A DNA stretch of 64,000 bases from NCBI GenBank assembly GCA_905182565.1, contig CAJJCB010000027.1, positions 62,001 through 126,000 of the forward strand. The letters run 5' to 3'. The position numbers were made by a program, and so were the translations under genes. The notes beneath the pieces were generated by a model. It was not told the origin of the DNA, did not search any database, and was given only the letters and a program-made list of their open reading frames with translations. This document shows, one piece after another, positions 22,984 through 31,388 of the stretch (position 1 is its first letter; every line of letters starts with the position of its first letter). This DNA comes from Acidimicrobiaceae bacterium (lineage in GTDB: Bacteria; Actinomycetota; Acidimicrobiia; Acidimicrobiales; Poriferisodalaceae).

Positions 22984-25941
22984 TTATTGGCCTGAATTAT
23001 TCTGTTCATCGTCAGATGCCGCTGAAACATTTTGAGGTGTCAAACGTTCCATCATCGAAACTCGACGATCTTGCATCTCGCGCCATGTCAGAGTCTTGAC
23101 TTCATCACGCATACCAACCGCCCGTCGTAAAGAGACATCTGAAATATCTTTTGTGTCAACGGAAAACCCTATTTCGGTTGCTACACGAACACCATTGCGA
23201 CCAAAAAAACCCATTGCAATTTGAGAAAATTCAGCTAAAAGGTCCATGTCTGGGTCAAGTTCTTGAACCACTGATGAAAGATACGCAAAATTCTTTACGA
23301 AAAGCATCAGTTCTTTAGGGATTCGAGCTCCATGAGACAATAAGCCTCGGACCAGATTCCTAAACTCTGCAACAAATTCTTCCTCAGTCAGTTCTAGCGG
23401 ATCAAAGTCATCACGATCTAATTGGAACTCGCTTATCAACAACCCTATGTCAGTATCAGAAGAGAAAGCTCCCAAATCACGAATCCCAGATACTTGAGCC
23501 TCTAGATCGCCAGTCATTAAACCAACAACATATCGCAGAAATGCGATTCGCCTTTCTCCGTCAAGACGACCGGTAATACCAAAATCAACCAGCCCAACTT
23601 CTCCTTTAGACCCCAGGAAAACGTTGCCAGCATGAAAATCACCATGGAATATTCCATGAATCACAGCACCCTCAAGCAAACCGTCAACCATTTGTCGAAA
23701 AATACGCCTCACATCCACTGGTTCTATTGATAATGAGCTGAGATCTCCAAGCGGAACTCCGCTGACGCGACTCATTACAATTACCCGATCAGACACTAAC
23801 TCTAGATATGGATCTGGTAATTCCCAGCTATTTCGCGCGTTCGATTTTAACGCTCGCCCAGTCTCAAAAAGATTTGCCACTTCAAGTCGAAAATCTAGCT
23901 CTTCGCATATGGTCTCGGCGAACAACTCGACTAATGCTGGAGGGTTAGCTAAGGCGGCGACTGGTAATTTACCAACTAATCGGGGGGCAATCCATGCCAT
24001 CACACGTAAGTCGCTTGTAACTCGACGACGAATCTTCGACCGTTGAATTTTGATAACGACAGGTGTTCCATCTAACAATTCTGCCAAATGTACTTGTGCT
24101 ATTGAAGCCGCTGCAATTGGGACACTTTTAACATCAAGAAAATTATTCTTTAACGGACCGAGATCTTTAACAAGTATTTTTTTTGCCTTTAACCAGGGCT
24201 CGGGACTGACTTGGTCCCGACATTTCCGACATTCTTCTACTAGCGCTTCCGGAAAAACTCCCTCTGCTGCCGAAATCAACTGTGCGAGTTTCACATAAGC
24301 AGGACCTTGCTTCTCACCAGCTCGGATAAGCCGTCTATAAAGAGATCTTCGGCTATCTAGATCATTTAGTTTTCGGTCACGAACCTTCCATAGAAGAACT
24401 GCTTTCCCAAAGCGAAAAGCGGTCGTTACTAATCTCCCTAAAGGAGGGAACTTCGGGCTCCTAATTAGTTGCGGTATCGACGAACGCACTGAATCTCGAA
24501 TAGCTGAAGCAGCACGTATCCATTCATCTTCGGGGTTAGTCGAAACATCTCCAAAAACTTCATCAGTAGAAATGTCAACAGCTTTAAAAGAAGAATTATT
24601 ACCAGGCTCATCACTTTTTTCTACATTTTTTTCAATAGCAATATTTAGTTCCGCAGGGCCCCAGATCCCCATTGACAATGGTTTCCAGATAACGGGAGAA
24701 GTTAAACGGAAAGTGGGAACGAGCTCAACGAAGGCAGTTAACGCTTCCTGTAACTCAGCTCGAGCCAAGGATGCCCCAAGACAATGATGCGCACCCGCAC
24801 CAAAAGCTAAATGCGGGCAACCCTTTGTTCTAGCAATATTGAACTCATAACCATCATCTTCTATCGATTCCGATAATCCGGCAGCATGAAGACCAAGTAA
24901 CACTGTTGTGCCCGCTGGGAAACGAATACCGTCAACTACTATGTCACGGGCAGCTAATCTAGCCGTAGTCCGAACTGCACTTATGTAACGCAGCGATTCT
25001 TCAACTGCTGCTGGAATAAGTGACGGATCCTCTCTTAGAGCCTCGTATTGATCAGGATGGTCAGCTAAAACCGCAATCATTGCGCCTAATTGGTTTCTAG
25101 TAGTATCTGTACCAGCAAGCAATATGGCTTGAACCATGGCAATGAGCTCATCGCTAGTTAGCCGATCTTCCTCCTCTTGCCCTCGGATGAGTTCACTCAG
25201 AAGATCGCCCGTAGGTTCCTTGGATCGCTTTTCAATTAGCTCAAAGACATAAGCATCAAGTTCAGATTGAGCTTTTACAACATCATCTAGCCGATCAATA
25301 ACTGCCTCGGTATCAGCATCTAACGCAGAAAAAATTATGTCGGCCCAGTTATCGAACAGTCTCCAATCAGCATCATCAACTCCAAGCAACCGGCAAATTA
25401 TTGGCACTGGATATGGTCGGCAGAACTCACTCACTAATTCACCACTACCGCGGTCACACATCACTGAAATTAATGACTGCGCATGCGATTTCATGAAAGG
25501 ACGTAGATCTCTGGCCCCACCCATGCTGAAAGAACCATTAACTAATTTTCGCAAACGGCGATGATCTTCACCCTCGACAGAAAGAACATTTGGTCTTATT
25601 TTAAACGAGCTTGGCGCCTCAGGAACAGACAGCTGCGATCGGGAGATGAACTCATTAAAGTCCGTTGACAAAGAGTCCATTTCCTCCAACATTGAGACAC
25701 CAGATAAAACTGATATCCAATCAGGGTCTCTAAGAATGGACTTGACCTGTTTGAATCCCAGAACTAACGGCCCCGCAGGGGTAGCTACTACCCAACCAGT
25801 CTCAGCCGCGAGCTTTTTACTTGCCGCAACAATTTCACCAAAATTTTGCGGCGAAATATTAACAAATGAAAGAGCCCCAGGATCGTTTACATCAACTATA
25901 TCTATCTGATCAAAACCCGAACCTAACTCATCCGCCATCAT
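22984..25941 (-). CDS. Cytochrome P450 - ABC1/UbiB kinase fusion protein
   Basis: One uninterrupted 985-residue frame. Residues ~1-440 are a complete P450: I-helix AGTDTT (276-281), E-x-x-R (E315/R318) and heme loop FGAGAHHCLG with Cys387. After a linker (~440-530), residues ~535-900 form an ABC1/UbiB kinase: K-L-A-Q in place of KLGQ (551-554), Ala-rich loop AAASIAQVH (~610), K631, HGDFHAGN (D768, N773) and DFG (786). UbiB ATPases help extract or process membrane lipids, so the P450 probably oxidises a lipid or isoprenoid. ATG 25941 has GAGGAG upstream. First gene of the regulator operon. Confidence 0.92.
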   Translation of the reverse strand: MMADELGSGFDQIDIVDVNDPGALSFVNISPQNFGEIVAASKKLAAETGWVVATPAGPLVLGFKQVKSILRDPDWISVLSGVSMLEEMDSLSTDFNEFISRSQLSVPEAPSSFKIRPNVLSVEGEDHRRLRKLVNGSFSMGGARDLRPFMKSHAQSLISVMCDRGSGELVSEFCRPYPVPIICRLLGVDDADWRLFDNWADIIFSALDADTEAVIDRLDDVVKAQSELDAYVFELIEKRSKEPTGDLLSELIRGQEEEDRLTSDELIAMVQAILLAGTDTTRNQLGAMIAVLADHPDQYEALREDPSLIPAAVEESLRYISAVRTTARLAARDIVVDGIRFPAGTTVLLGLHAAGLSESIEDDGYEFNIARTKGCPHLAFGAGAHHCLGASLARAELQEALTAFVELVPTFRLTSPVIWKPLSMGIWGPAELNIAIEKNVEKSDEPGNNSSFKAVDISTDEVFGDVSTNPEDEWIRAASAIRDSVRSSIPQLIRSPKFPPLGRLVTTAFRFGKAVLLWKVRDRKLNDLDSRRSLYRRLIRAGEKQGPAYVKLAQLISAAEGVFPEALVEECRKCRDQVSPEPWLKAKKILVKDLGPLKNNFLDVKSVPIAAASIAQVHLAELLDGTPVVIKIQRSKIRRRVTSDLRVMAWIAPRLVGKLPVAALANPPALVELFAETICEELDFRLEVANLFETGRALKSNARNSWELPDPYLELVSDRVIVMSRVSGVPLGDLSSLSIEPVDVRRIFRQMVDGLLEGAVIHGIFHGDFHAGNVFLGSKGEVGLVDFGITGRLDGERRIAFLRYVVGLMTGDLEAQVSGIRDLGAFSSDTDIGLLISEFQLDRDDFDPLELTEEEFVAEFRNLVRGLLSHGARIPKELMLFVKNFAYLSSVVQELDPDMDLLAEFSQIAMGFFGRNGVRVATEIGFSVDTKDISDVSLRRAVGMRDEVKTLTWREMQDRRVSMMERLTPQNVSAASDDEQNNSGQ

Positions 25942-26029
25942 TCCCAGACTCCTCAAAACATTGATCTATATTTATGCCCAATTTTATTGTTAAACACTAA
26001 AAACCAAGCTGCAACACACTTAATTAGAC

Positions 26030-26048
26030 CGTGTGTACCAACCACACG
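26030..26048. promoter_or_regulatory. Perfect inverted repeat, candidate operator for the B12 regulator
   Basis: CGTGTG (26030-26035) and CACACG (26043-26048) form a perfect 6-bp inverted repeat with a 7-nt spacer, 89-107 bp before the P450-UbiB start. A second, imperfect pair (CACTAAA at 25995-26001 and TTTAGTG at 26056-26062) brackets it. Symmetric sites of this kind are typical of MerR-family operators. The binding protein is inferred from position only. Confidence 0.45.
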
Positions 26049-26104
26049 ATAATCATTTAGTGCTAAATATACAGGTATTTCGCTACTCTGAGAGATTGAA
26101 GCGG

Positions 26105-27391
26105 CTAAACCTTACTTAATATTGTTTCGGCGGCGCGGCGGCCAGAGACCAACGCCCCTTGGATAGAAGGAGTATCTCGATGATCACCACACACAAAACA
26201 ATTATCTGAAATTTCAATTGGGCGTCGAAATGGTCTACCTGGTTCAAATAATGGCTGGCTATGAGCAATACCGAAAGTCTTTAAATGATTCCATTCATCT
26301 ACGCATTCCCCAAACCACCGATGCATTTGAGTAAGGACCTCATCGGTGGTCACATCATTGTCTCCTGGCATCGCAGCAACAATCAGCGCTTGTCCTCCCG
26401 TCGCGTAACTTGGCGCTACATTTGACAAAATAGCCATATTCCTTACTGGTCCCTGACCTTCCCCTGCAAGAAAAATAGCGCTGTCTTTCGAGGGCGCCAC
26501 TGGAGCCGAGAAATACATACATGTTTGAGAACGTGAATAAACAGTTTCGATTCCTAGAAGCTGCGATGCGCTCGGGCCATCGGTTGCCACAATCAACTGA
26601 GCTGGTTGAAACTTCAATCCGTTCTTTAAAAAAACGTCTCGTCCCGCTATCGACTCAACAGGTGAATTTAGCATAAGGCTATCTTCAGATATACGCCGAG
26701 ACATCTGCTTCGGTATTTCACCCATTCCTTGGCTTGGCACCGCAGCACTGCCACGAAACAAACAACCAAGAATGTAAAAACCAAGCCGCGCTGAGCCCTC
26801 GAGCCTTGGTGTTAACTGAATTCCAGAAAGAAGCGGAAAGAAAAAACTCCCAATTGCGTCACTCGAAAAACCGAGCTCCTGAAGCGCTGACTCCATGGAT
26901 ATATCAGACTTAGGTTCCCAAGACTTGCTTAACAAGATTCGCAGCTTCAACAGTCTTAGCTTGTCCTTAGTCTTCAAGGACCGAGAAAGCGCAGCTGTAA
27001 AAACAGCCAACGGTCTTTTCGCTGGATCTATTAAACGACTTAATTGATCTTTTTTCACCAAGACGGCACCAGGCTCGAAATAAGAAAGATCCAATGCATC
27101 TAAATCAACATGTCGCTCAAGTTCTGGGTAAGCAGTCAAAAGAACTTGAAATCCTCGGTCAAGAAGAAATTCCCCATGAACATCGGTACGAACCCGACCG
27201 CCCACTTCATCAGCTGCTTCGACAACAAGGACTTCTCTATTATTTGCTTTAAGAAGAGCAGCTGCCGCTAAACCAGCTAAGCCCGCCCCAATTATTAGCG
27301 TTTCAGGGCTAGAGCTATTTTTTGGCTCTCTTTGAATGCTCACAGTCAAAGGCTTACCTGCAAAAAACCTGGCTGTCGAAAACAAACTCAA
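26105..27391 (-). CDS. FAD-dependent amine oxidase / phytoene-desaturase-like oxidoreductase
   Basis: A 428-residue flavoprotein with the dinucleotide motif LIIGAGLAGLAAAALL, then VVEAADEVGGRVRTD and the LDRGFQVLL segment typical of prokaryotic desaturase/amine oxidase relatives. A C-terminal FAD contact follows (FVCGDHRDTPSIQGALVSG). It probably oxidises or desaturates a lipid or isoprenoid; true carotenoid desaturation is not shown. The 27391 start is TTG; a GTG at 27343 would remove 16 poorly conserved residues and may be correct. It precedes the P450-UbiB gene by 163 bp on the same strand. Confidence 0.84.
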   Translation of the reverse strand: MSLFSTARFFAGKPLTVSIQREPKNSSSPETLIIGAGLAGLAAAALLKANNREVLVVEAADEVGGRVRTDVHGEFLLDRGFQVLLTAYPELERHVDLDALDLSYFEPGAVLVKKDQLSRLIDPAKRPLAVFTAALSRSLKTKDKLRLLKLRILLSKSWEPKSDISMESALQELGFSSDAIGSFFFPLLSGIQLTPRLEGSARLGFYILGCLFRGSAAVPSQGMGEIPKQMSRRISEDSLMLNSPVESIAGRDVFLKNGLKFQPAQLIVATDGPSASQLLGIETVYSRSQTCMYFSAPVAPSKDSAIFLAGEGQGPVRNMAILSNVAPSYATGGQALIVAAMPGDNDVTTDEVLTQMHRWFGECVDEWNHLKTFGIAHSQPLFEPGRPFRRPIEISDNCFVCGDHRDTPSIQGALVSGRRAAETILSKV

Positions 27392-27528
27392 TTTTGATTA
27401 ACAAATCGTTACTAAGAAAGAATTTCACAAGCTTCATATAGGAAAGTTCTCACTGTTATAAGTGGCCTGTACGCTACGAGGAAGTCGATTGTTAGGTCTC
27501 TAATCTAGATCTTTATCAAACTTCTGTA

Positions 27529-27601
27529 GGGCCGCTAGCTCATCTGGTAGAGCAGGGGACTTTTAATCCCAAGGTGCCGGGTTCAAGCCCCGGGCGGCCT
27601 A
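27529..27601 (+). tRNA. tRNA-Lys (TTT)
   Basis: A 73-nt cloverleaf. The acceptor GGGCCGC (27529-27535) pairs with GCGGCCT (27594-27600) with a G-T end pair. The D arm is GCTC...GAGC. The anticodon arm GGGA-CTTTTAA-TCCC carries anticodon TTT, and the T arm is CCGGG-TTCAAGC-CCCGG. The 3' CCA is not encoded. Confidence 0.96.
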
Positions 27602-27669
27602 CACCTATAAATCGCTAAAAGTAAGACAAAAGTTAATACTTAGATCCTGGTTGAGCCCAAGACTAATAA

Positions 27670-28155
27670 CTAATTATTTGTCAACCCCGGGACTTCTTGA
27701 GCCTTCGTCGCTCTCAGTAAGTCTTCTGGACTTATCGAAATTTCTAAACCTCTTCTACCGCCACTGCAATACAGAATTTCATAATTATTAGCAGATTCAT
27801 CGATCAGAGTTCGTAGCGGTGTACGGGTCCCTAACGGACTAATTCCTCCCACCACGTAACCAGTCACCCGCTCCGCATCGATCCCACTCGCCAAAAAAGC
27901 CCTTTTTGCCTTCATTACCAAAGACACAACTTTTAAATCTGCAGTTGTAATGACTGGCACTAATACAATAACTAGCTCTTTTTTTAAATCAACCCGCATC
28001 AAGTTCACCACAAGCGTTTTAAATACTTGTTCTGGAGCCACTTTTAAAGCTTCTACTACTTCAAGTCCGTAACTCTTGTGTGAAGGGTCATGTTTATAAG
28101 TATGAACTCCTACTTCAATACCTAACGAGGCAACAAGATCAAGAGCTGGAGTCAC
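27670..28155 (-). CDS. ybaK: Cys-tRNA(Pro)/Cys deacylase YbaK/EbsC family
   Basis: A 161-residue YbaK/ProX-type deacylase with conserved VFKTLVVNL, a KAKRAFLASGI segment, the GGISPLGTRTPLRTLID loop and ISPEDLLRAT. These proteins clear tRNA-Pro mischarged with Cys. GTG start at 28155, 2 bp after the upstream gene's stop. It is on the same strand as, and downstream of, dut and the small hypothetical gene. Confidence 0.92.
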   Translation of the reverse strand: MTPALDLVASLGIEVGVHTYKHDPSHKSYGLEVVEALKVAPEQVFKTLVVNLMRVDLKKELVIVLVPVITTADLKVVSLVMKAKRAFLASGIDAERVTGYVVGGISPLGTRTPLRTLIDESANNYEILYCSGGRRGLEISISPEDLLRATKAQEVPGLTNN

Positions 28156-28157
28156 TA

Positions 28158-28439
28158 TTAGAAGCCATATTCAACTAGGTGCATTGTGTTTTCTCGTTGT
28201 GTCCAATATCTAAGATCTATCTCATCGGCTTCAAAACGTCGTCGATGCAATCTCGATACAGCAGATCTACGAAGTTGAACTACTCGGGCATCTTCACTCT
28301 TTTGCATCCGCGAAAAATTCATCTCTCGAACTGCTGACTGTGTAATTAGATAATTTCTTGAACCCACGTGATCTGAACTTTCCCGAACTCTTAGAGAAGG
28401 ATGTTGCGACATAGACTTGGGAAAACGCGGGTTTTGCAT
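28158..28439 (-). CDS. Hypothetical small basic protein (93 residues)
   Basis: A 93-residue frame from ATG 28439, preceded by AGGGG, ending 2 bp before ybaK. The product is basic and hydrophilic, with a likely helix (SAVSRLHRRRFEADEIDLRYW). No family is recognised. It fills the space between dut and ybaK exactly and is on the same strand, so a real gene is likely. A second frame in the same area is an overlap artefact. Confidence 0.55.
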   Translation of the reverse strand: MQNPRFPKSMSQHPSLRVRESSDHVGSRNYLITQSAVREMNFSRMQKSEDARVVQLRRSAVSRLHRRRFEADEIDLRYWTQRENTMHLVEYGF

Positions 28440-28478
28440 AACCCCTATTTATAGCTATGGGCTGGGACAATAAATCCA

Positions 28479-28934
28479 TTAACGCCCCGAGTGCCCAAAC
28501 CCACCCGTACCACGGGCTGAAGAACCTAAGTCATCGACTAAATCCCATTCAGCCTGTTCCACAGCTTGAATTACCAACTGCGCAATCCGGTCTCCTCGTT
28601 TTACTTCGTAATCATTTTCAGGGTCAGTATTAATTAGTAAAACTTTCAATTCATCTCGATACCCACTGTCAATCAACCCAGGAGAATTAAGACATGTAAC
28701 ACCATGTTTTAAGGCCAATCCGCTCCTTGGTTGGATAAAACCTGCGAATCCCTCTGGAATAGCAATAGCAATACCAGTAGCAACCAAAGCACGACCACCT
28801 CCAGCGGTCAAGACCAATCCTTCAGCCGCTACTAAATCAGCTCCAGCATCACCCTGTTTAGCGTAAGTAGGCAAAGCTATTTCAGAATCTAAACGTCGAA
28901 TCAGTAATGAGATCACAATTAAGACTTTAGGCAT
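28479..28934 (-). CDS. dut: dUTP diphosphatase
   Basis: A trimeric-type dUTPase with all five motifs: DAGADL (I), PRSGLALKHG (II), GLIDSGYRDELKVLLIN (III), RGDRIAQLV (IV) and the C-terminal GSSARGTGGFGHSG (V). It converts dUTP to dUMP, keeping uracil out of DNA and feeding dTMP synthesis. The exact start is uncertain: ATG 28934 is used, GTG 28943 adds three residues, and GTG 28916 gives the shorter N-terminus most like other actinobacterial Dut. It is divergent from orn. Confidence 0.93.
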   Translation of the reverse strand: MPKVLIVISLLIRRLDSEIALPTYAKQGDAGADLVAAEGLVLTAGGGRALVATGIAIAIPEGFAGFIQPRSGLALKHGVTCLNSPGLIDSGYRDELKVLLINTDPENDYEVKRGDRIAQLVIQAVEQAEWDLVDDLGSSARGTGGFGHSGR

Positions 28935-28992
28935 AAGAAACACTTAGCTGGAGTATCCTCCGCTCTGTGCCTAGACAGCGTACGATGCCATT

Positions 28993-29544
28993 GTGCTTGT
29001 ATGGATGGATCTAGAAATGACTGGCCTCGAACCTAAACGCCATGTCATCGTGGAAATCGCAACAATCGTTACTGATGACAACCTTCAAATTATAGCTGAG
29101 GGTCCAGAACTAGTTGTTCACGCTACAGAGAAACAACTCTCAGAGATGGATGACTACGTCACTAAAATGCACACTCAGTCGGGGCTACTTGACCAGATAA
29201 GAAATTCGCAAACAACACTCCAAGAAGCTGGACAGTTGACTTTAGAATTTATAAAAGAACATGTCCCCAACCCTCGGAGCGTTCCACTTTGCGGAAACTC
29301 AATAGGTACAGATAGAAGATTTTTAGATGCGTACCTACCAGAAATAGAAAATCATCTGCACTACCGATCAATAGATGTTTCTACGCTTAAGGAACTAGCG
29401 CGCAGATGGCAACCAGCAATCTTAAAATCGCTTCCTCATAAAAAAACTTCACATCGAGCATTAGATGACATTCGAGAAAGCATTAACGAACTCCGTCATT
29501 ACCATGATCATTTTTTTCTCATCCCAAATACTTCTGAGGCATAA
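28993..29544 (+). CDS. orn: Oligoribonuclease
   Basis: A 183-residue DEDDh exonuclease with WMDLEMTGLEP (Exo I), the Exo II region GNSIGTDRRFLDAYLP and the Exo III region HRALDDIRESI. It degrades 2-5-nt RNAs and, in many actinobacteria, linear cyclic-di-nucleotide products to mononucleotides. The start is GTG 28993. It is divergent from dut and followed after 39 bp by an MBL-fold gene on the same strand. Confidence 0.95.
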   Translation: MLVWMDLEMTGLEPKRHVIVEIATIVTDDNLQIIAEGPELVVHATEKQLSEMDDYVTKMHTQSGLLDQIRNSQTTLQEAGQLTLEFIKEHVPNPRSVPLCGNSIGTDRRFLDAYLPEIENHLHYRSIDVSTLKELARRWQPAILKSLPHKKTSHRALDDIRESINELRHYHDHFFLIPNTSEA

Positions 29545-29583
29545 AATCAAATATTAGTTAGAGAATAAGCTAGAATCTCTGCC

Positions 29584-30672
29584 GTGAATCTTTCAATGCG
29601 TGAAGAACAACAACCACCTGACCAAGAAGTTGTTGAAATAGCGAAAAATATCCGCCGGCTTCAGTTACCTATGTCAATGCCCGGCCTAGGCCACGTTAAC
29701 TGTTACATACTCGATGACGAGAATGGAGCTGCACTTGTAGACCCAGGGCTTCCCGGGCCTCAGAATTGGAAAGCCCTTATGGCCGGGCTTAAACAGGCAG
29801 AACTCCCGCCTGAACGCGTACATTCCATAATCATCACTCATAGTCACCCTGACCACTTCGGAGCATCTGGGCATTTTCGAGAACTATACGGTGCCGACAT
29901 AATTACCCACAAGAATTTTAAACTTTGGTGGGACACTGCGGACGAAGATGATGACTTGGTCGAACCAGTTGACAAAGACGGAGACAACTCTGAGATTCTA
30001 GACAACACGTTATTTCTCAATCGTGAAACGGGCCCACGTGCTCCAACGCCATGGGGAGGCAAACGTTATAAATTACCTCTGCATCGTCGGCTCGGTTATA
30101 GCTTTATGAAACATGGCTGGGGTGGCAGGTGGTTTGCTACACCTCAACCAACTTCACATCTTGAAGACGCTGACCATATTTCATTAGCCGGCAGAGAGTT
30201 TGTCGCTATACACACACCAGGCCACACTCCAGATCACCTCTGTCTCTATGATCCCGAAGAAGAAGTAATGATTTGTGGTGACCACGTTCTTCCAACAATT
30301 ACGCCACACATATCCGGCATGGGGACAGCTCTTGACCCACTAAAAGACTTCTTTACAAGTCTTGACCGGGTTAAAGAATTTAGCTCAGTAAAACTTGGGT
30401 TACCTGCTCACGGCCAACCCTTTACAGATCTCCCAGGACGAGTCACAGATATTAAACGCCATCATGAAGAAAGACTTCAACTACTTCGAGACTCATCGGA
30501 CCGACTCGGACGTGCACCAGTCGATCGCTATATGAAGGAACTTTTTAAAGAAAGATCCTGGGGACCCATGGCCGAATCTGAAACGTTCGCTCACCTAGAG
30601 CACCTCAGATACGTCGGTGAAACCGATGCGACGAGGAATAATGCAGGGGCCATAGAGTACTCGTTCCGATAG
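29584..30672 (+). CDS. MBL-fold metallo-hydrolase
   Basis: A 362-residue metallo-beta-lactamase-fold enzyme. It has the di-zinc T-H-S-H-P-D-H-F-G motif, HTPGHTPDHLCLY, CGDHVLPTITPH and a C-terminal LPAHGQPF. The length, acidic insert (residues ~115-145) and C-terminal helical tail resemble glyoxalase-II-like or lactonase-like members with an extra DUF-type tail. The substrate cannot be assigned. GTG 29584 is the most upstream start. It is followed by the TlpA-like gene after 158 bp. Confidence 0.85.
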   Translation: MNLSMREEQQPPDQEVVEIAKNIRRLQLPMSMPGLGHVNCYILDDENGAALVDPGLPGPQNWKALMAGLKQAELPPERVHSIIITHSHPDHFGASGHFRELYGADIITHKNFKLWWDTADEDDDLVEPVDKDGDNSEILDNTLFLNRETGPRAPTPWGGKRYKLPLHRRLGYSFMKHGWGGRWFATPQPTSHLEDADHISLAGREFVAIHTPGHTPDHLCLYDPEEEVMICGDHVLPTITPHISGMGTALDPLKDFFTSLDRVKEFSSVKLGLPAHGQPFTDLPGRVTDIKRHHEERLQLLRDSSDRLGRAPVDRYMKELFKERSWGPMAESETFAHLEHLRYVGETDATRNNAGAIEYSFR

Positions 30673-30833
30673 CTCTCTATAAGATTTTTACGACTAGAAA
30701 TAGTTACCAGACCCGAAACATCCAGTCCGCTGCAGCCCTCGGCATAAGCTTAGAGCCTGCAACAGTTAGCTCTTTTAACACCATTCAAACATTCGCGGTT
30801 ACGGTGTCGAGGTAAGGACAACGGATCAACTTG

Positions 30834-31388
30834 ATGACTTTCTTAAGTATTGAATCACCCAGACGTAAGCCTCTTATTTTCCTACTAACAACGTACATAA
30901 TAATCGCAACTTTTTTTCTTTTGTCAGGTCGAGGTGGACCAAATACTTCAGAACCTAATAACGAAGTTTTGGATTCACAAAATACCGAAACTATTTATTC
31001 ATCAATTTTTACCGATTTCGAAGGCGTTAATAAATCCCTAAGAATATTTTCAGGCCAACCACTAATTATCAATTTTTTCGCGTCTTGGTGCACTCCGTGT
31101 GTACAAGAAATGCCAGATTTTGAAAAAATCCATCAGAAATTTGGAGATGAAGTAACTATTCTTGGACTCGCAATAGAAGGCATCACCCAAGCACAACAAA
31201 TCGTAAAAACGACCGGAGTAACATACCGAACAGGTATCGACGACAATGGCTTACTCGCCGAATTCGGCGGAATAGCGATGCCAACGACTATCTTCGTTTC
31301 GATTGAAGGTCTCATTGTTGATCGCTACAGTGGGGTCTTGACCTATGAAAATCTGCGAAACAAACTGACCACAGAGTTTGGTATATGA
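30834..31388 (+). CDS. TlpA/ResA-like membrane-anchored thioredoxin
   Basis: A 184-residue protein with one N-terminal anchor (IFLLTTYIIIATFFLLSG), then a TlpA/DsbE-like thioredoxin domain with catalytic FFASWCTPCVQEMP and cis-Pro MPTTIFV. It reduces disulfides on the outer face of the membrane, such as apocytochrome c haem sites or CuA. ATG 30834 is chosen over the neighbouring TTG. It overlaps the CcdA-like gene (ATGA), forming a transporter/thioredoxin pair. Confidence 0.88.
   Translation: MTFLSIESPRRKPLIFLLTTYIIIATFFLLSGRGGPNTSEPNNEVLDSQNTETIYSSIFTDFEGVNKSLRIFSGQPLIINFFASWCTPCVQEMPDFEKIHQKFGDEVTILGLAIEGITQAQQIVKTTGVTYRTGIDDNGLLAEFGGIAMPTTIFVSIEGLIVDRYSGVLTYENLRNKLTTEFGI

Noticed and set aside
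26105-27391. Calling the flavoprotein a carotenoid (phytoene) desaturase
   Set aside because: Only the general FAD/desaturase motifs are seen, and no phytoene synthase or other crt gene is in the window.
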